Source of the DNA: a virus
Strand: one strand, 5' to 3'
Length of the DNA stretch: 44,371 bases
Virus record (IMG/VR): IMGVR_UViG_3300049617_000275
Coordinates: 64,001 to 108,371 of that record
Within the stretch, counting starts at the first letter, position 1. Each line of letters begins with the position of its first letter. The notes below the pieces were generated by a model. That model did no database searches. It was given only the letters and a program-made list of their open reading frames with translations, and was not told the DNA's origin. Positions 23,334 to 31,355 of the stretch are shown here, piece by piece. The translations under genes and the position numbers were made by a program.

Positions 23334-23558
23334 TTACATTATAGGATAGGGGACAGACAATGTCTGCTCCGGGGACATCTCCAGTCGCCCGGTGTTGACC
23401 AGCGGCACTACCGCCGCCCGAATCCACCCTAATACCCACAACGGCCTTTGTTCGGAGACTTTTGCAGCCAACTCCGGGAGGGTCAACCCAGGAAACTCTT
23501 TTGCTGTTTCGAGCAGACAGATCTGGATTTGGCGGGTGATTTCATCTGCGGAATTCAT
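23334..23558 (-). CDS. Hypothetical protein, 74 aa
   Basis: ATG directly follows the upstream TAG. Contains LTLPELAAKVSEQRPLWVLGWIRAAV, possibly a small winged-helix-like region. Unrecognised. Confidence 0.55.
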   Translation of the reverse strand: MNSADEITRQIQICLLETAKEFPGLTLPELAAKVSEQRPLWVLGWIRAAVVPLVNTGRLEMSPEQTLSVPYPIM

Positions 23559-23816
23559 CTATCTGTACTTCTTTACATGCTTTCTCTTGTAGAGTATGTT
23601 CCTTATCCACTCCTCCGGGAAGTACTTCTCGACTTGATAGCGTATACTCCCTGAATACACCGGCACTCCGTACTTATCCGTATATTTCTTTGCAAGGTCA
23701 GCAATACAGGTAGTTTTCAAGTCTGCATAGAGCTGATCTAAGTCATTCAGAAAACTGTGCTTCGAGTAACTCCCGCGGGAGATCAGCGGAGCATTCTTGA
23801 ACTTTTTGACTGCCAT
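23559..23816 (-). CDS. Hypothetical basic protein, 85 aa
   Basis: Basic with a Lys/Arg-rich C-terminus (LYKRKHVKKYR). The middle (CIADLAKKYTDKYGVPVYSGSIRYQVEKYF) could be a DNA-binding helix pair like small phage regulators. Weak ribosome site. Role unknown. Confidence 0.55.
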   Translation of the reverse strand: MAVKKFKNAPLISRGSYSKHSFLNDLDQLYADLKTTCIADLAKKYTDKYGVPVYSGSIRYQVEKYFPEEWIRNILYKRKHVKKYR

Positions 23817-23827
23817 ACGAAGTTTTT

Positions 23828-24064
23828 CTAGAATCCGAAGTAAGAAGAGAATTTGCTAAGCTTCTGCTCTTCTTTTCGGTTCCGGAGAGAGCATATAAGC
23901 TCCCCTATTTTATCGTTATTAAAGTCTCGTGGATTAGGAGAAACAAGATCCAGTTCTTTCTTGGCTGTGAGACGGGAGACTCCGGCAAGCTTCCCTATCT
24001 TTGTAATGGAAAGTCCGGCATATCTTCCCCGGTATTCTCCTTTCTTCCTCTTTTCTTCTGGCAT
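23828..24064 (-). CDS. Small helix-turn-helix protein, 78 aa
   Basis: Residues ~19-41 (SITKIGKLAGVSRLTAKKEL) read as a helix-turn-helix. The ATG at 24064 starts 2 nt after the tRNA-like element, and its ribosome site GAGGT lies inside the T-arm/acceptor of that element, so RNA folding or processing there could control translation. Confidence 0.6.
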   Translation of the reverse strand: MPEEKRKKGEYRGRYAGLSITKIGKLAGVSRLTAKKELDLVSPNPRDFNNDKIGELICSLRNRKEEQKLSKFSSYFGF

Positions 24065-24065
24065 A

Positions 24066-24136
24066 CGCTACCTCACGGAATCGAACCGTGCATAACTACC
24101 CACACGGCAGACGGTCTACCCTTTACCTAAGGCAGC
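24066..24136 (-). tRNA. tRNA-like gene, possible tRNA-Thr(UGU), aberrant
   Basis: Normal order on the minus strand: acceptor GCTGCCT pairs with AGGTAGC (7 bp), D-arm GGT...ACC, T-arm CACGG-TTCGATT-CCGTG. 71 nt in all, no CCA encoded. Anticodon arm TCTGC-CGTGTGG-GTAGT would give UGU but with G instead of U33; a shifted pairing gives a 5-nt loop. Position 37 is G. It may be non-functional in decoding. Confidence 0.6.
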
Positions 24137-24138
24137 CT

Positions 24139-24354
24139 CTAGTTTACGTTCTTCCACACCGTCTCTACTCCGCCGGGGATATAGAACTTGGAATACTTAC
24201 TCTTTTCCGTATATACGAAGTTGTTGTCCATATATGTTGCATGGAAGGGCGGAGCAGTCCCTGCCGGAGACTCTACAAACTCTGTATAGAGAGGAGTTTT
24301 GTAGAGAAAGCGCAGATAGAGCTTCTTCTCCGGCAGGGTTTCTTCTGAGGACAT
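24139..24354 (-). CDS. Hypothetical protein, 71 aa
   Basis: ATG directly follows the upstream TAG, with GGAG in the previous codons. Tyr/Phe rich (FYIPGGVETVWKNV). Unrecognised. Confidence 0.6.
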   Translation of the reverse strand: MSSEETLPEKKLYLRFLYKTPLYTEFVESPAGTAPPFHATYMDNNFVYTEKSKYSKFYIPGGVETVWKNVN

Positions 24355-24696
24355 CTATACTCCGGCCAGTTCTCTTTCTGGTTCAATGACCCCGGACTTC
24401 TCCAGACACTCGATTCCGTAAAGCAGCGCCTTCTTGAAATTGACATCCAAAGTCCCGGACATAGAGTCGTTGATATCTGCGACTTCCGCAGCCCACCTCA
24501 TATTCCCCAATCTACACCCTACTTCTACAATGAAGTCGGAAGTCTCCGGCGAGGCTATGTAAAAGTCGTCTCCGCGCTGAGGGATTTGGAATCCAAGCGC
24601 CCGGAGTAAAGCCCCCATTGCGCAGAAGGAACTTCCAATCTGGTAGTACTTCCGACAGGGTTGTACGTTTAATTTCTCTCTGTCTAATTTATACAT
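24355..24696 (-). CDS. Hypothetical protein, 113 aa, distant member of a local paralogue family
   Basis: N-terminal SSFCAMGALLRALGF resembles the Cys-x5-Ala-x3-Ala-x-Gly core of the genes at 24689 and 26244. ATG overlaps the preceding stop. Likely arose by duplication; function unknown. Confidence 0.6.
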   Translation of the reverse strand: MYKLDREKLNVQPCRKYYQIGSSFCAMGALLRALGFQIPQRGDDFYIASPETSDFIVEVGCRLGNMRWAAEVADINDSMSGTLDVNFKKALLYGIECLEKSGVIEPERELAGV

Positions 24697-25096
24697 TACA
24701 TGTTACTCCGTTAATTTCAAACTCCGCCGGGAACGAGATCATTCCTTTCTTCCTCAGTGCTGAAAACAGCCTCTCCGCCGATAAAGATACTTCCCCGTTA
24801 TCGTATGGATGCCAAATATCCGTAGTGCCTACGTCAAAAAACTCTGAGAAGTCTTCTGCCCAGTATCCACTCCGAGATCCTATAGCAACCCGCAATCCTG
24901 TTTTAGAGTCTAATAAAGTGTATGTGTCGCTATCTCTACTATGAACACAGTTTCCAAATTTAAGCCCCATGGCCGCCAACGCAGCAGTTAAGATACACCC
25001 GGAACCATTCTCTCCTATCCAACCTCTCTGACACTTGGGATAGTTCATAAATGTATCCATGTCGAAAGTTCTTCCTTCAAACATATTATTTAGCAC
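24689..25096 (-). CDS. Hypothetical protein, 135 aa, paralogue of 26244
   Basis: Shares most of its length with the protein at 26244: FEGRTFDMDTFMNYPKC versus FENRTFDMEVFVNFPKC, then SGCILTAALAAMGL, WAEDFSEFFDV, and a KGMISFPAEFEI C-terminus. GTG at 25096 (AAGGAG 9 nt upstream) or ATG at 25084. A clear duplicated gene pair; function unknown. Confidence 0.7.
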   Translation of the reverse strand: MLNNMFEGRTFDMDTFMNYPKCQRGWIGENGSGCILTAALAAMGLKFGNCVHSRDSDTYTLLDSKTGLRVAIGSRSGYWAEDFSEFFDVGTTDIWHPYDNGEVSLSAERLFSALRKKGMISFPAEFEINGVTCNV

Positions 25097-25097
25097 T

Positions 25098-25673
25098 TTA
25101 TATATCTCCTTTTAACTGTTTGTAGACTACGAACGCTCCCGGTCGCATATCTACTGTCTCTATCTTTCTCCGCGGCCCGCCCTCTTTGAGGGGAGGGAGT
25201 GTTCCCTGTATTTTCATATGTAGATGCGCAGCATCATACCCATTCATAACATACGGAGAGGCATCTGCGGAGCCGTAGAACCTCCCGTTGTAACTCCAAA
25301 ACGTGTTCTTTACGTTCTCGTCTGTATCCCCTTTCTTGAGACCTGTCTTCATGCGCAGAAATGCTGCGGCAATATATGCTCCGTCTGCAAAGGCATTTAC
25401 TCCGGCCGCTGCAATATCTTCCGCCTCTGTTCGAGGAAGAGAAGTAAACTTACCCAACATCCACCGAATATAAGGTTCATCCGGAGGAGGATCAAATTGA
25501 AAACACCCGCCGGGTGTCCGGGGAGGAGAAACCGAGAAGGATTCTCTATACCACACCCCCGCAAGTACTTCCCAATCTATGGAGGAAGCCTCCGCCGCCT
25601 TCTCTAGAACTGTGCGGTTGAGTGCAACATGGCGGAGTTGGTCTGCGCCCAAGCGCAGTATTCCTGATGTCAT
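25098..25673 (-). CDS. Lysozyme/lytic transglycosylase-like endolysin candidate
   Basis: 191 aa. Residues ~26-60 read DWEVLAGVWYRESFS with Glu44 in the position of the catalytic Glu of lysozyme-fold transglycosylases, then PGGCFQFDPPPDEP. Later YIAAAFLRMK and the WSYNGRFYG motif (N-G near an aromatic) are typical of the substrate cleft. No signal peptide. Would cleave peptidoglycan for lysis. Overlaps dcd by ATGA; near a holin-like gene. Confidence 0.7.
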   Translation of the reverse strand: MTSGILRLGADQLRHVALNRTVLEKAAEASSIDWEVLAGVWYRESFSVSPPRTPGGCFQFDPPPDEPYIRWMLGKFTSLPRTEAEDIAAAGVNAFADGAYIAAAFLRMKTGLKKGDTDENVKNTFWSYNGRFYGSADASPYVMNGYDAAHLHMKIQGTLPPLKEGGPRRKIETVDMRPGAFVVYKQLKGDI

Positions 25674-26242
25674 ATTCCCTTGCTCCCTTGGGCTCCGGAC
25701 TGATGCTGATATCTATGCTTGGGAAGAGAGCCGTAAGGACTGAGACACTCGGCATGACTTTCAAAAACTATCTGCCCTATTTTCATCTTCGGACGGAGAA
25801 TAATATCGTTCGTAGAAGAGTTTTTGATTTCAAGGACGATTGTTCCTGCAAATCCTGGGTCAATCCAGGAGATTGTGATGTCGAGTCCTAATCTCAGCAA
25901 AGAGGATTTACCGTAAAGCCTCCCGGAGACGTATGTAGGAAACCTGACCCGTTCATACATCTCTGCGATTATAAATTCTCCTGATCGTAGAATAAGTTCG
26001 TGCTCTATGTCTTGGGAGGAAGTTACAAACGAGTCTGGGAAATAAGGATCTACAACAGATCTTCCAGTTGCGTAGAACAACTTGGAAGTAGGGCGGACAA
26101 CGTGTCCGGAAGGCACAATCTCTGCAACAGAGTGTCCCAACCTTATATCCAGAGAAGAGGGATTTACATTCTCCGGATCAAAAGGAGAAACTACTCCGGC
26201 TTCTCCTAGAGCAAGTATCTGGGTATCTACAAGAACAGACAC
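25670..26242 (-). CDS. dcd: dCTP deaminase
   Basis: 190 aa, typical length. Core GRLYGKSSLLRLGLDITISWIDPGFAGTIVLEIKN matches the trimeric dUTPase/dCTP deaminase fold, with the S-S-x-x-R nucleotide-binding segment and the catalytic Glu in LEIKN. The N-terminal INPSSLDIRLG-type segment (VNPSSLDIRLG) is also diagnostic. Converts dCTP to dUTP, feeding dTMP synthesis by ThyX. GTG start at 26242, 1 nt after the previous stop. Confidence 0.9.
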   Translation of the reverse strand: MSVLVDTQILALGEAGVVSPFDPENVNPSSLDIRLGHSVAEIVPSGHVVRPTSKLFYATGRSVVDPYFPDSFVTSSQDIEHELILRSGEFIIAEMYERVRFPTYVSGRLYGKSSLLRLGLDITISWIDPGFAGTIVLEIKNSSTNDIILRPKMKIGQIVFESHAECLSPYGSLPKHRYQHQSGAQGSKGI

Positions 26243-26243
26243 T

Positions 26244-26630
26244 CTACACCTTGCACAGGGTGCCGAGAACTTCGAACTCCGCCGGAGTCGAGATCATCCC
26301 CTTGGACCGCAAAGCTCCAAAAAGCACATCTACTGCTTCTATGGTTCTACCGAAATCATAAGGCTTAGTAATAAGATTCATATCAACACCAAAATACTCG
26401 GAAAAATGGTTTACCCAAAATTCTCTATCTCTGCCGGTAGATACATTTCCATCTGTTAAATGTACTCCGGGCATTGTACTGAAAGATAGATCCCAATACA
26501 AACCCATTGCTGCAAAAGCTGCTGTCAAAAGACACCCGGCGCCGCTACTTGTCTGCCAATTTTTTGTACACTTCGGAAAGTTTACAAACACTTCCATATC
26601 GAAAGTTCTGTTCTCGAAAATATTTTGCAT
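26244..26630 (-). CDS. Hypothetical protein, 128 aa, paralogue of 24689
   Basis: See the 24689 gene: the N-terminus, the central GCLLTAAFAAMGL core, HFSEYFGVD and KGMISTPAEFEVLGTLCKV all align. ATG 26630 with AAAGGAA upstream. The two copies flank the lysozyme and dcd genes. Confidence 0.7.
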   Translation of the reverse strand: MQNIFENRTFDMEVFVNFPKCTKNWQTSSGAGCLLTAAFAAMGLYWDLSFSTMPGVHLTDGNVSTGRDREFWVNHFSEYFGVDMNLITKPYDFGRTIEAVDVLFGALRSKGMISTPAEFEVLGTLCKV

Positions 26631-26642
26631 GTTTCTGTTCCT

Positions 26643-26768
26643 TTACTTTTTCTTCTTTGCAGGAGTTTTCTTTTTCTCCGCCGGGCGCTTGATGTTGCTA
26701 TCTCCGGTCTTTTCGGAAGACCGAGTTTTGGGCTTTGTCTTGGGTTTGGGCGGTTTCTTATCGGGCAT
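26643..26768 (-). CDS. Very basic mini-protein, 41 aa (histone H1-like composition)
   Basis: MPDKKPPKPKTKPKTRSSEK... ending KKTPAKKKK: almost half Lys, with Pro and Ala, like the tails of histone H1 or bacterial Hc1-type DNA compaction proteins. ATG 2 nt after the previous stop. Could bind DNA or RNA non-specifically. Confidence 0.6.
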   Translation of the reverse strand: MPDKKPPKPKTKPKTRSSEKTGDSNIKRPAEKKKTPAKKKK

Positions 26769-26770
26769 AT

Positions 26771-27025
26771 TTACACCGGCTCTCCTTTGTTGAAATCACA
26801 GTTACAGTCTACAATAAATTCATGGATCATGCAACCCCCTCGGGGAACCTTCTCCCGGATACATCCGAGGCGGTGATAATCTCCTTGATTCTGCCCACAC
26901 TCATCGCACTCCGAAGGCTCATTTTGTTTTGGCTTGATCTTAGCACGAACGTGCTTCTTTCCGTTGATCTTGTAGTACTTTATCTCTTTGATAAGTCTCT
27001 CCAGATCCGGAACTGACTGAGACAA
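26771..27025 (-). CDS. Hypothetical Cys-rich protein, 84 aa
   Basis: CDECG, HRLGC, a GGC and CNCD give enough Cys/His for one or two zinc sites; the first half is Lys-rich. TTG start at 27025 with GGAG 8 nt upstream. The N-terminal 86 nt overlap the end of the methyltransferase gene in another frame. Confidence 0.55.
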   Translation of the reverse strand: MSQSVPDLERLIKEIKYYKINGKKHVRAKIKPKQNEPSECDECGQNQGDYHRLGCIREKVPRGGCMIHEFIVDCNCDFNKGEPV

Positions 27026-27566
27026 TAGATTTACTCCGGCGGGGTTTGGAGGTTAGGAAATCCGACGCATATATTGTCTCGATCTTAGGAGAGTTTGCAA
27101 ACCACCACCTGTCTTTCTCCCAGGTAAGGATTACGGAAGGAAAAGGCGCGGAGTTATCCGAATTACCAAACCTCAGTCTTCCTACAATAAATGTAAGTTT
27201 CGAACACCGGAGTTCTCCTGTTTTTGGATCAGGAAGGACATACTTTCCCCATTCCCTGTTCGAAGAACGTACAGGAACCAGAAGATCCAAAACTGTATCC
27301 TCCGGAGAGGAGCTATACTCTTCCCATGCCTTACGGATGAACTCCGGCGCTAAAGTATAAGGAGGGTTACAGAACCCTCTTTCTTTTTTCCAACTCTGCT
27401 TTAAGGCATCCTGTTCTTCGGTATAGAACTTCCTGCAAAGAGCATTCTCCGGCGAAGCTGCAAGATCTACAGTGTAGTTTCTTTCTTCGTTGAGGTATCG
27501 GAAGAGAAGCGGCGGTGTTGACCACATGTCATTCCCAGAGGAAAATAGCTGCGCTTGACCTTTCAC
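26940..27566 (-). CDS. Phage N6-adenine DNA methyltransferase
   Basis: 208 aa. WSTPPLLFRYLNEERNYTVDLAASPENALCRKFYTEEQDAL is characteristic of the phage Dam-like family, then FCNPPY (catalytic DPPY-type motif) and LVPVR. Methylates adenine in DNA, probably for protection from restriction. GTG at 27566 with AGGA upstream. The last ~30 residues are Ser/Arg-rich and overlap the next gene by 86 nt, so a frameshift may have extended the C-terminus. Confidence 0.83.
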   Translation of the reverse strand: MKGQAQLFSSGNDMWSTPPLLFRYLNEERNYTVDLAASPENALCRKFYTEEQDALKQSWKKERGFCNPPYTLAPEFIRKAWEEYSSSPEDTVLDLLVPVRSSNREWGKYVLPDPKTGELRCSKLTFIVGRLRFGNSDNSAPFPSVILTWEKDRWWFANSPKIETIYASDFLTSKPRRSKSIVSVSSGSGETYQRDKVLQDQRKEARSC

Positions 27567-27574
27567 TTGTTTTC

Positions 27575-29683
27575 CTATTTCACCGGGCAGTATCCAGAAC
27601 TACAATCTACATCTAGTTCATCTTCAGTATATGTCTCGTTTTCGAATCTGTCAACTATCTCCGGGAGACTGTCCAAAATTTCCGAAGAGGGAAAATTCTG
27701 CATTAGTTCTTCATACCTCTCCGCGGTTATCTCTTCATAAGGCATCTGGGGGAAGGCATCTGTATATTTGGGAAGAAAAGCACATCCTACGACCTTATCT
27801 AAGTTATCATATACCTTGTCTGCTAGTTCTCCCCACTCTCTCTCTCCTACGGAGATAGTAATAGAACAGTTATGATCTACATAATGTTCCATAACATCTA
27901 AGTATCGTTGGAATTGAGACACCGCCGGTTCGTCTAGAGAAGACTGCTTTGCTGAGGTCTTTATAGGAAAAGAGAATACAATCCTTTCTGATTTGCCTCG
28001 ATCCGGTTCGTTTGCAATACCTATAGACTGTAAAGCCTTGCAAACAGGATCTATAGTGGATACGCGAATCCTTCTAATATAAAAAGGCGCATAGGCTCTA
28101 TGAATTCCACTGCTAACTGTTGGAAGTTGGCTCAGGCTGCCCTCCGGCTTAATACAAGTGACCAAAAGTGGCTCTGGGACTCGCATTTCGAATGCATAGT
28201 TTCGTGCTTCCTCTCTGGCTGCTTGCCGGAGTTTCCTAAATACCCAATTAATAGGATAATCAGACGGGAGATTATCCAGGAAATCCATAATGCCTGTAAG
28301 GGATATTCCTAAGAGTCTGTCTCTTTTCTGCACTGCGTCCCACTCTGGCAAGCTTACAGTAACGTTAGTTGCCCGAAGAGATATTCTGGAAGCAAGTTTC
28401 ACTGTATCTAATAGGGCATTTATATTCACCCGAGCATTTTTATCTACAAATGCTGCAATATTCACCGTGCATAAGTTGCAAAAGCCTTTTGAATCTAACG
28501 AAATCTCCAAACAAGGATTTCCTCCTTGGGCATTGGGTCTCCGGCGACGCATTTCTTCTAAATTTACGAACCCTGGCTCTCCGTTTGTACGGATTGTCTC
28601 GAAGATATTAAGGAAAGTACCTTTGTCCGGTATGTGCTCTAGAATTACAGAATTGTTAGACATTGTTCTTTGGAGATTATCTTTCCTTGTCCACAGATCT
28701 TTCTTTGCTTCAATAAACTGTATATCGTCTATACTCCCTAATGCGATCTGAGAACTCCGGCGCGTTCCTCCCACAATAACATTTTTTCCAATAAAGTTCA
28801 TAATATCCATTGCATCTACAGGCAAAAGTTTTCCTTTGGTTAATGCTGCTCTGTTTATTATTGTCGTAATGTTCCGGAACATCTCTATGAGACCATCCGG
28901 CCCCGGTGCTCTTCCTCCGAACCCCTTGATCCTCTCTCCTTCAGGGCGTATATTGTCGAAATTAAGTCTAATCTTATTATTATTAAGCCAAGTCGCAGCA
29001 CAGAGAAACTCCTGTAAAGCTCTGACCCATCCTTCTCTACTGTCCCCTATCTCTATATCCACCCAATCCCCATAAGAGGAATAGGATGTTTTTTCATATC
29101 TGTCTTCCTTTGCTTTTGGGGAATAAGGAACATATTCTACTTCTAGTCTACGACAATGAGTCCAGAAGCCGGGAAGTTTATCCACATCTTCTGTAAGTAC
29201 ACGAAACCCTACTCCACACCCACACAGCAGAAGTTGAAAAGCTTCCCAAAAAGCATTTAGCTCATCTACAACACAGAAGGAGCAGTTAAATGCGCTTTCA
29301 CCGAATTTCTCTACAGCTTCTGTTCCTCCTATCCATAGTGCTCTTCCAGCAGGAAGGAGTCTTAGATGGAACACCGCATCGAACATTTTCTCTGCTTCTT
29401 CTACAAGTTCCTCCGGCTTTCTGTGTCCGGAGTAAAGAGAGAAAGAGTACTCTACTACCCTTCTTACTGTCTCCCACCACCTCTCCCGGCGCTTCTCTTC
29501 TTCTATCCACCGACTGTAGGTACGAAGATATACAGGATAAAAAAGAAGTCCTTTATTCGCGGGCTGGAGGGTTTTGTAAGGTTCCAAGAAAGAGTCAGAT
29601 AGAAAAGGCACAACAACAACCTCCGCCGGTGTATGTAAAGAAGAGAAAACATCTATTGTAGGTCTTTCTCCGCCGGAGGTCAA
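27575..29683 (-). CDS. nrdJ: Class II (adenosylcobalamin) ribonucleotide reductase
   Basis: 702 aa, like monomeric Lactobacillus RTPR. NCSFCVV and LLLCGCGVGF in the N-terminal third, the active-site finger GGNPCLEISL (Cys and Glu of radical chemistry), FCNLC, TCIKPEGS (phosphate loop) and a C-terminal CSSGYC redox pair. Reduces ribonucleotides to deoxyribonucleotides using B12, needing no oxygen. TTG start at 29683 is weakly supported; no better upstream start is seen. First gene after the terminator at 29719-29752. Confidence 0.92.
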   Translation of the reverse strand: MTSGGERPTIDVFSSLHTPAEVVVVPFLSDSFLEPYKTLQPANKGLLFYPVYLRTYSRWIEEEKRRERWWETVRRVVEYSFSLYSGHRKPEELVEEAEKMFDAVFHLRLLPAGRALWIGGTEAVEKFGESAFNCSFCVVDELNAFWEAFQLLLCGCGVGFRVLTEDVDKLPGFWTHCRRLEVEYVPYSPKAKEDRYEKTSYSSYGDWVDIEIGDSREGWVRALQEFLCAATWLNNNKIRLNFDNIRPEGERIKGFGGRAPGPDGLIEMFRNITTIINRAALTKGKLLPVDAMDIMNFIGKNVIVGGTRRSSQIALGSIDDIQFIEAKKDLWTRKDNLQRTMSNNSVILEHIPDKGTFLNIFETIRTNGEPGFVNLEEMRRRRPNAQGGNPCLEISLDSKGFCNLCTVNIAAFVDKNARVNINALLDTVKLASRISLRATNVTVSLPEWDAVQKRDRLLGISLTGIMDFLDNLPSDYPINWVFRKLRQAAREEARNYAFEMRVPEPLLVTCIKPEGSLSQLPTVSSGIHRAYAPFYIRRIRVSTIDPVCKALQSIGIANEPDRGKSERIVFSFPIKTSAKQSSLDEPAVSQFQRYLDVMEHYVDHNCSITISVGEREWGELADKVYDNLDKVVGCAFLPKYTDAFPQMPYEEITAERYEELMQNFPSSEILDSLPEIVDRFENETYTEDELDVDCSSGYCPVK

Positions 29684-29718
29684 CCTGTAGAAAAGTATGG
29701 ACTTTTTTAACCCTAGAG

Positions 29719-29752
29719 AAACAAAAACTCCCGGTCGAAGCCGCGGAGTTTT
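29719..29752 (-). terminator. Rho-independent terminator
   Basis: Stem AAAACTCC / GGAGTTTT extended by CGG/CCG with one bulge, then TTTTTGTTT on the minus strand. Separates the polymerase/phosphoesterase transcript from the nrdJ transcript. Confidence 0.82.
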
Positions 29753-29789
29753 GTATATTTCTGTTTTGGTTTCTTAATTCATGTAGGAA

Positions 29790-29984
29790 TTATTTTACCT
29801 TGAGAACACAGGGAACGATTTCCTCTGCTGGGCCCTTATAAACCATCTCCCAATGATTGTTTAAAGGTCTATCAGGGTTGATATATATAGTTCTCCCGCC
29901 ATCGTTCCTAATCCTAAAAGCGAAAGAAGCAGCAGCCGCAACTACTGCAACAACATCTACATTCAGGCGGGTGTTCCATATCAC
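29790..29984 (-). CDS. Hypothetical protein, 64 aa
   Basis: GTG overlaps the previous TGA (GTGA). Contains a hydrophobic run (VDVVAVVAAAASFAFRI) that may be membrane-associated. Unrecognised. Confidence 0.55.
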   Translation of the reverse strand: MIWNTRLNVDVVAVVAAAASFAFRIRNDGGRTIYINPDRPLNNHWEMVYKGPAEEIVPCVLKVK

Positions 29985-30457
29985 ATACTCAATATGTTGG
30001 ATATTTTGTCTTTGACTCCGGCGGCACTTACAGTTATGTTCTGTGAAGCAGGAATACGGACAGCGTGGTCATATAAGGCACGTACTCTCTGTACTGTCTC
30101 CGCCGCCTCACTTCCTTCTGTTGAAGTTTCCGTCTTTTTTCTGGGAGTGTGGAACTCCGGGTCCAGAGAGAAAGTGAAGCGAGTTCCGGGGCGTTGGTTT
30201 TCTACTCTTGTATATTCCGCGTCAATACCTACCGTTGCAAACTCTTCTCGAATGCCGGAGTTTATCTCTTCGTTCCAATTATTTATCCTGTAGACATTCT
30301 TCCCAGAACGGAGATACTCTGAGGCACGTTGGACGTGATGTTCTATGGAATCTACAAGTTTGTCTCTGGAGGTTTTCTGTCTTTTCAAGATTATCGAGCG
30401 CAGCTCCTCCGCCGTAACTATCCCTTCCGCCCTGTTTGAATCCACCAACTTATGCAT
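29981..30457 (-). CDS. Hypothetical protein, 158 aa
   Basis: ATG 30457 with AAGGAG 2-3 nt upstream, overlapping the phosphoesterase stop. Helical N-terminus (EELRSIILKRQKTS), Thr/Ser/Glu-rich middle. Unrecognised. Confidence 0.6.
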   Translation of the reverse strand: MHKLVDSNRAEGIVTAEELRSIILKRQKTSRDKLVDSIEHHVQRASEYLRSGKNVYRINNWNEEINSGIREEFATVGIDAEYTRVENQRPGTRFTFSLDPEFHTPRKKTETSTEGSEAAETVQRVRALYDHAVRIPASQNITVSAAGVKDKISNILSM

Positions 30458-31223
30458 ACTCCTTCTTGATTTTCTTCATTCCTATATACCGGAAACTATC
30501 CACCTGTCCGTCTTCTAAATCTTCTAGAAGTACCACACCCCGCCACCAATATTTGTTCTCTCTTTCTCCGGCGTAGTCCGTATCAGACTCGAAATAACAC
30601 CCCGTTATCATGGAAAACTTCTCCTTGCCCGTGGCGTCGCATTTGAAAGCCATATCTCTTATGTGAGAATGTCCAGACATCGTCGACATAAAGGATTTGG
30701 ATAGTGTAAGTCGGGCTTGATTCTCTCCGCCGATTGCCTTGTTCATTCTCCCCGAGGTTATGTAGTGTTGAAAGACCGTATTCTCGATAATAAGGGGTTG
30801 AAGGTAGGGTATAGCCTTCCATCCGTAATCTCCGAATCTACAGTCCTTAGCAGTACCTATTGTGCCCTGGAGGATAGGGTTGTTCTCCACTTCTCTATCC
30901 GGGCGGTTGTCGTGATTTCCAAGAGTTATGGATAGGTCAGGAATGTACTTCTTCTTTCTCCCGGAGTTATACTTATCTATCTCTTCCTGAAAGACCGCAA
31001 GAGCTTCGTGTCCTGCGTCCAAATCGGCTTGGTAGCGAAGTCCTTCGTAAGCCCTCTTTCCTTTGATCTGAAAGCAGAGAGATTCAAAATTAAACCAATC
31101 CCCCGCGCATACCGTCTTGTCTGGCTTCAGATCACATATAAGTCGGGCTAACCACCTGAATCTATCTGAGCTTTCCCTGGGATCTGCATGGGGGTCAGGG
31201 ACGTGAAGAAGACTTATTGCCAA
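30450..31223 (-). CDS. Calcineurin-like metallophosphoesterase (third)
   Basis: 257 aa. Metal motifs PDPHAD (DxH at 10-12), CAGDWFN, TLGNHDNR and MSGHSHIRD. Subgroup similar to phage 'phosphoesterase' genes near DNA polymerase. TTG start at 31223 has no strong ribosome site. Possibly a DNA or RNA end-processing enzyme. Confidence 0.83.
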   Translation of the reverse strand: MAISLLHVPDPHADPRESSDRFRWLARLICDLKPDKTVCAGDWFNFESLCFQIKGKRAYEGLRYQADLDAGHEALAVFQEEIDKYNSGRKKKYIPDLSITLGNHDNRPDREVENNPILQGTIGTAKDCRFGDYGWKAIPYLQPLIIENTVFQHYITSGRMNKAIGGENQARLTLSKSFMSTMSGHSHIRDMAFKCDATGKEKFSMITGCYFESDTDYAGERENKYWWRGVVLLEDLEDGQVDSFRYIGMKKIKKEYA

Positions 31224-31263
31224 TTTATGAAGGTTCTCTTTGCGTTTCTATGTGTAAAGCTAT

Positions 31264-31295
31264 ACCTTAACATAAATCAACTTGACAGTCAAGTT
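31264..31295 (-). promoter_or_regulatory. Candidate promoter with palindromic operator
   Basis: Perfect palindrome aacttgacagtcaagtt (31279-31295) contains a minus-strand TTGACT; 17 nt downstream is TAAGGT (31264-31269), a weak -10. A repressor bound here would block the -35 box. Rest of the 31224-31355 gap shows nothing else. Confidence 0.5.
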
Positions 31296-31355
31296 TCTGT
31301 ATGCTTCTGCACATCTCCGCGTCTGCTTCTGCCTGCTCCAGCGGAACGGGACACC

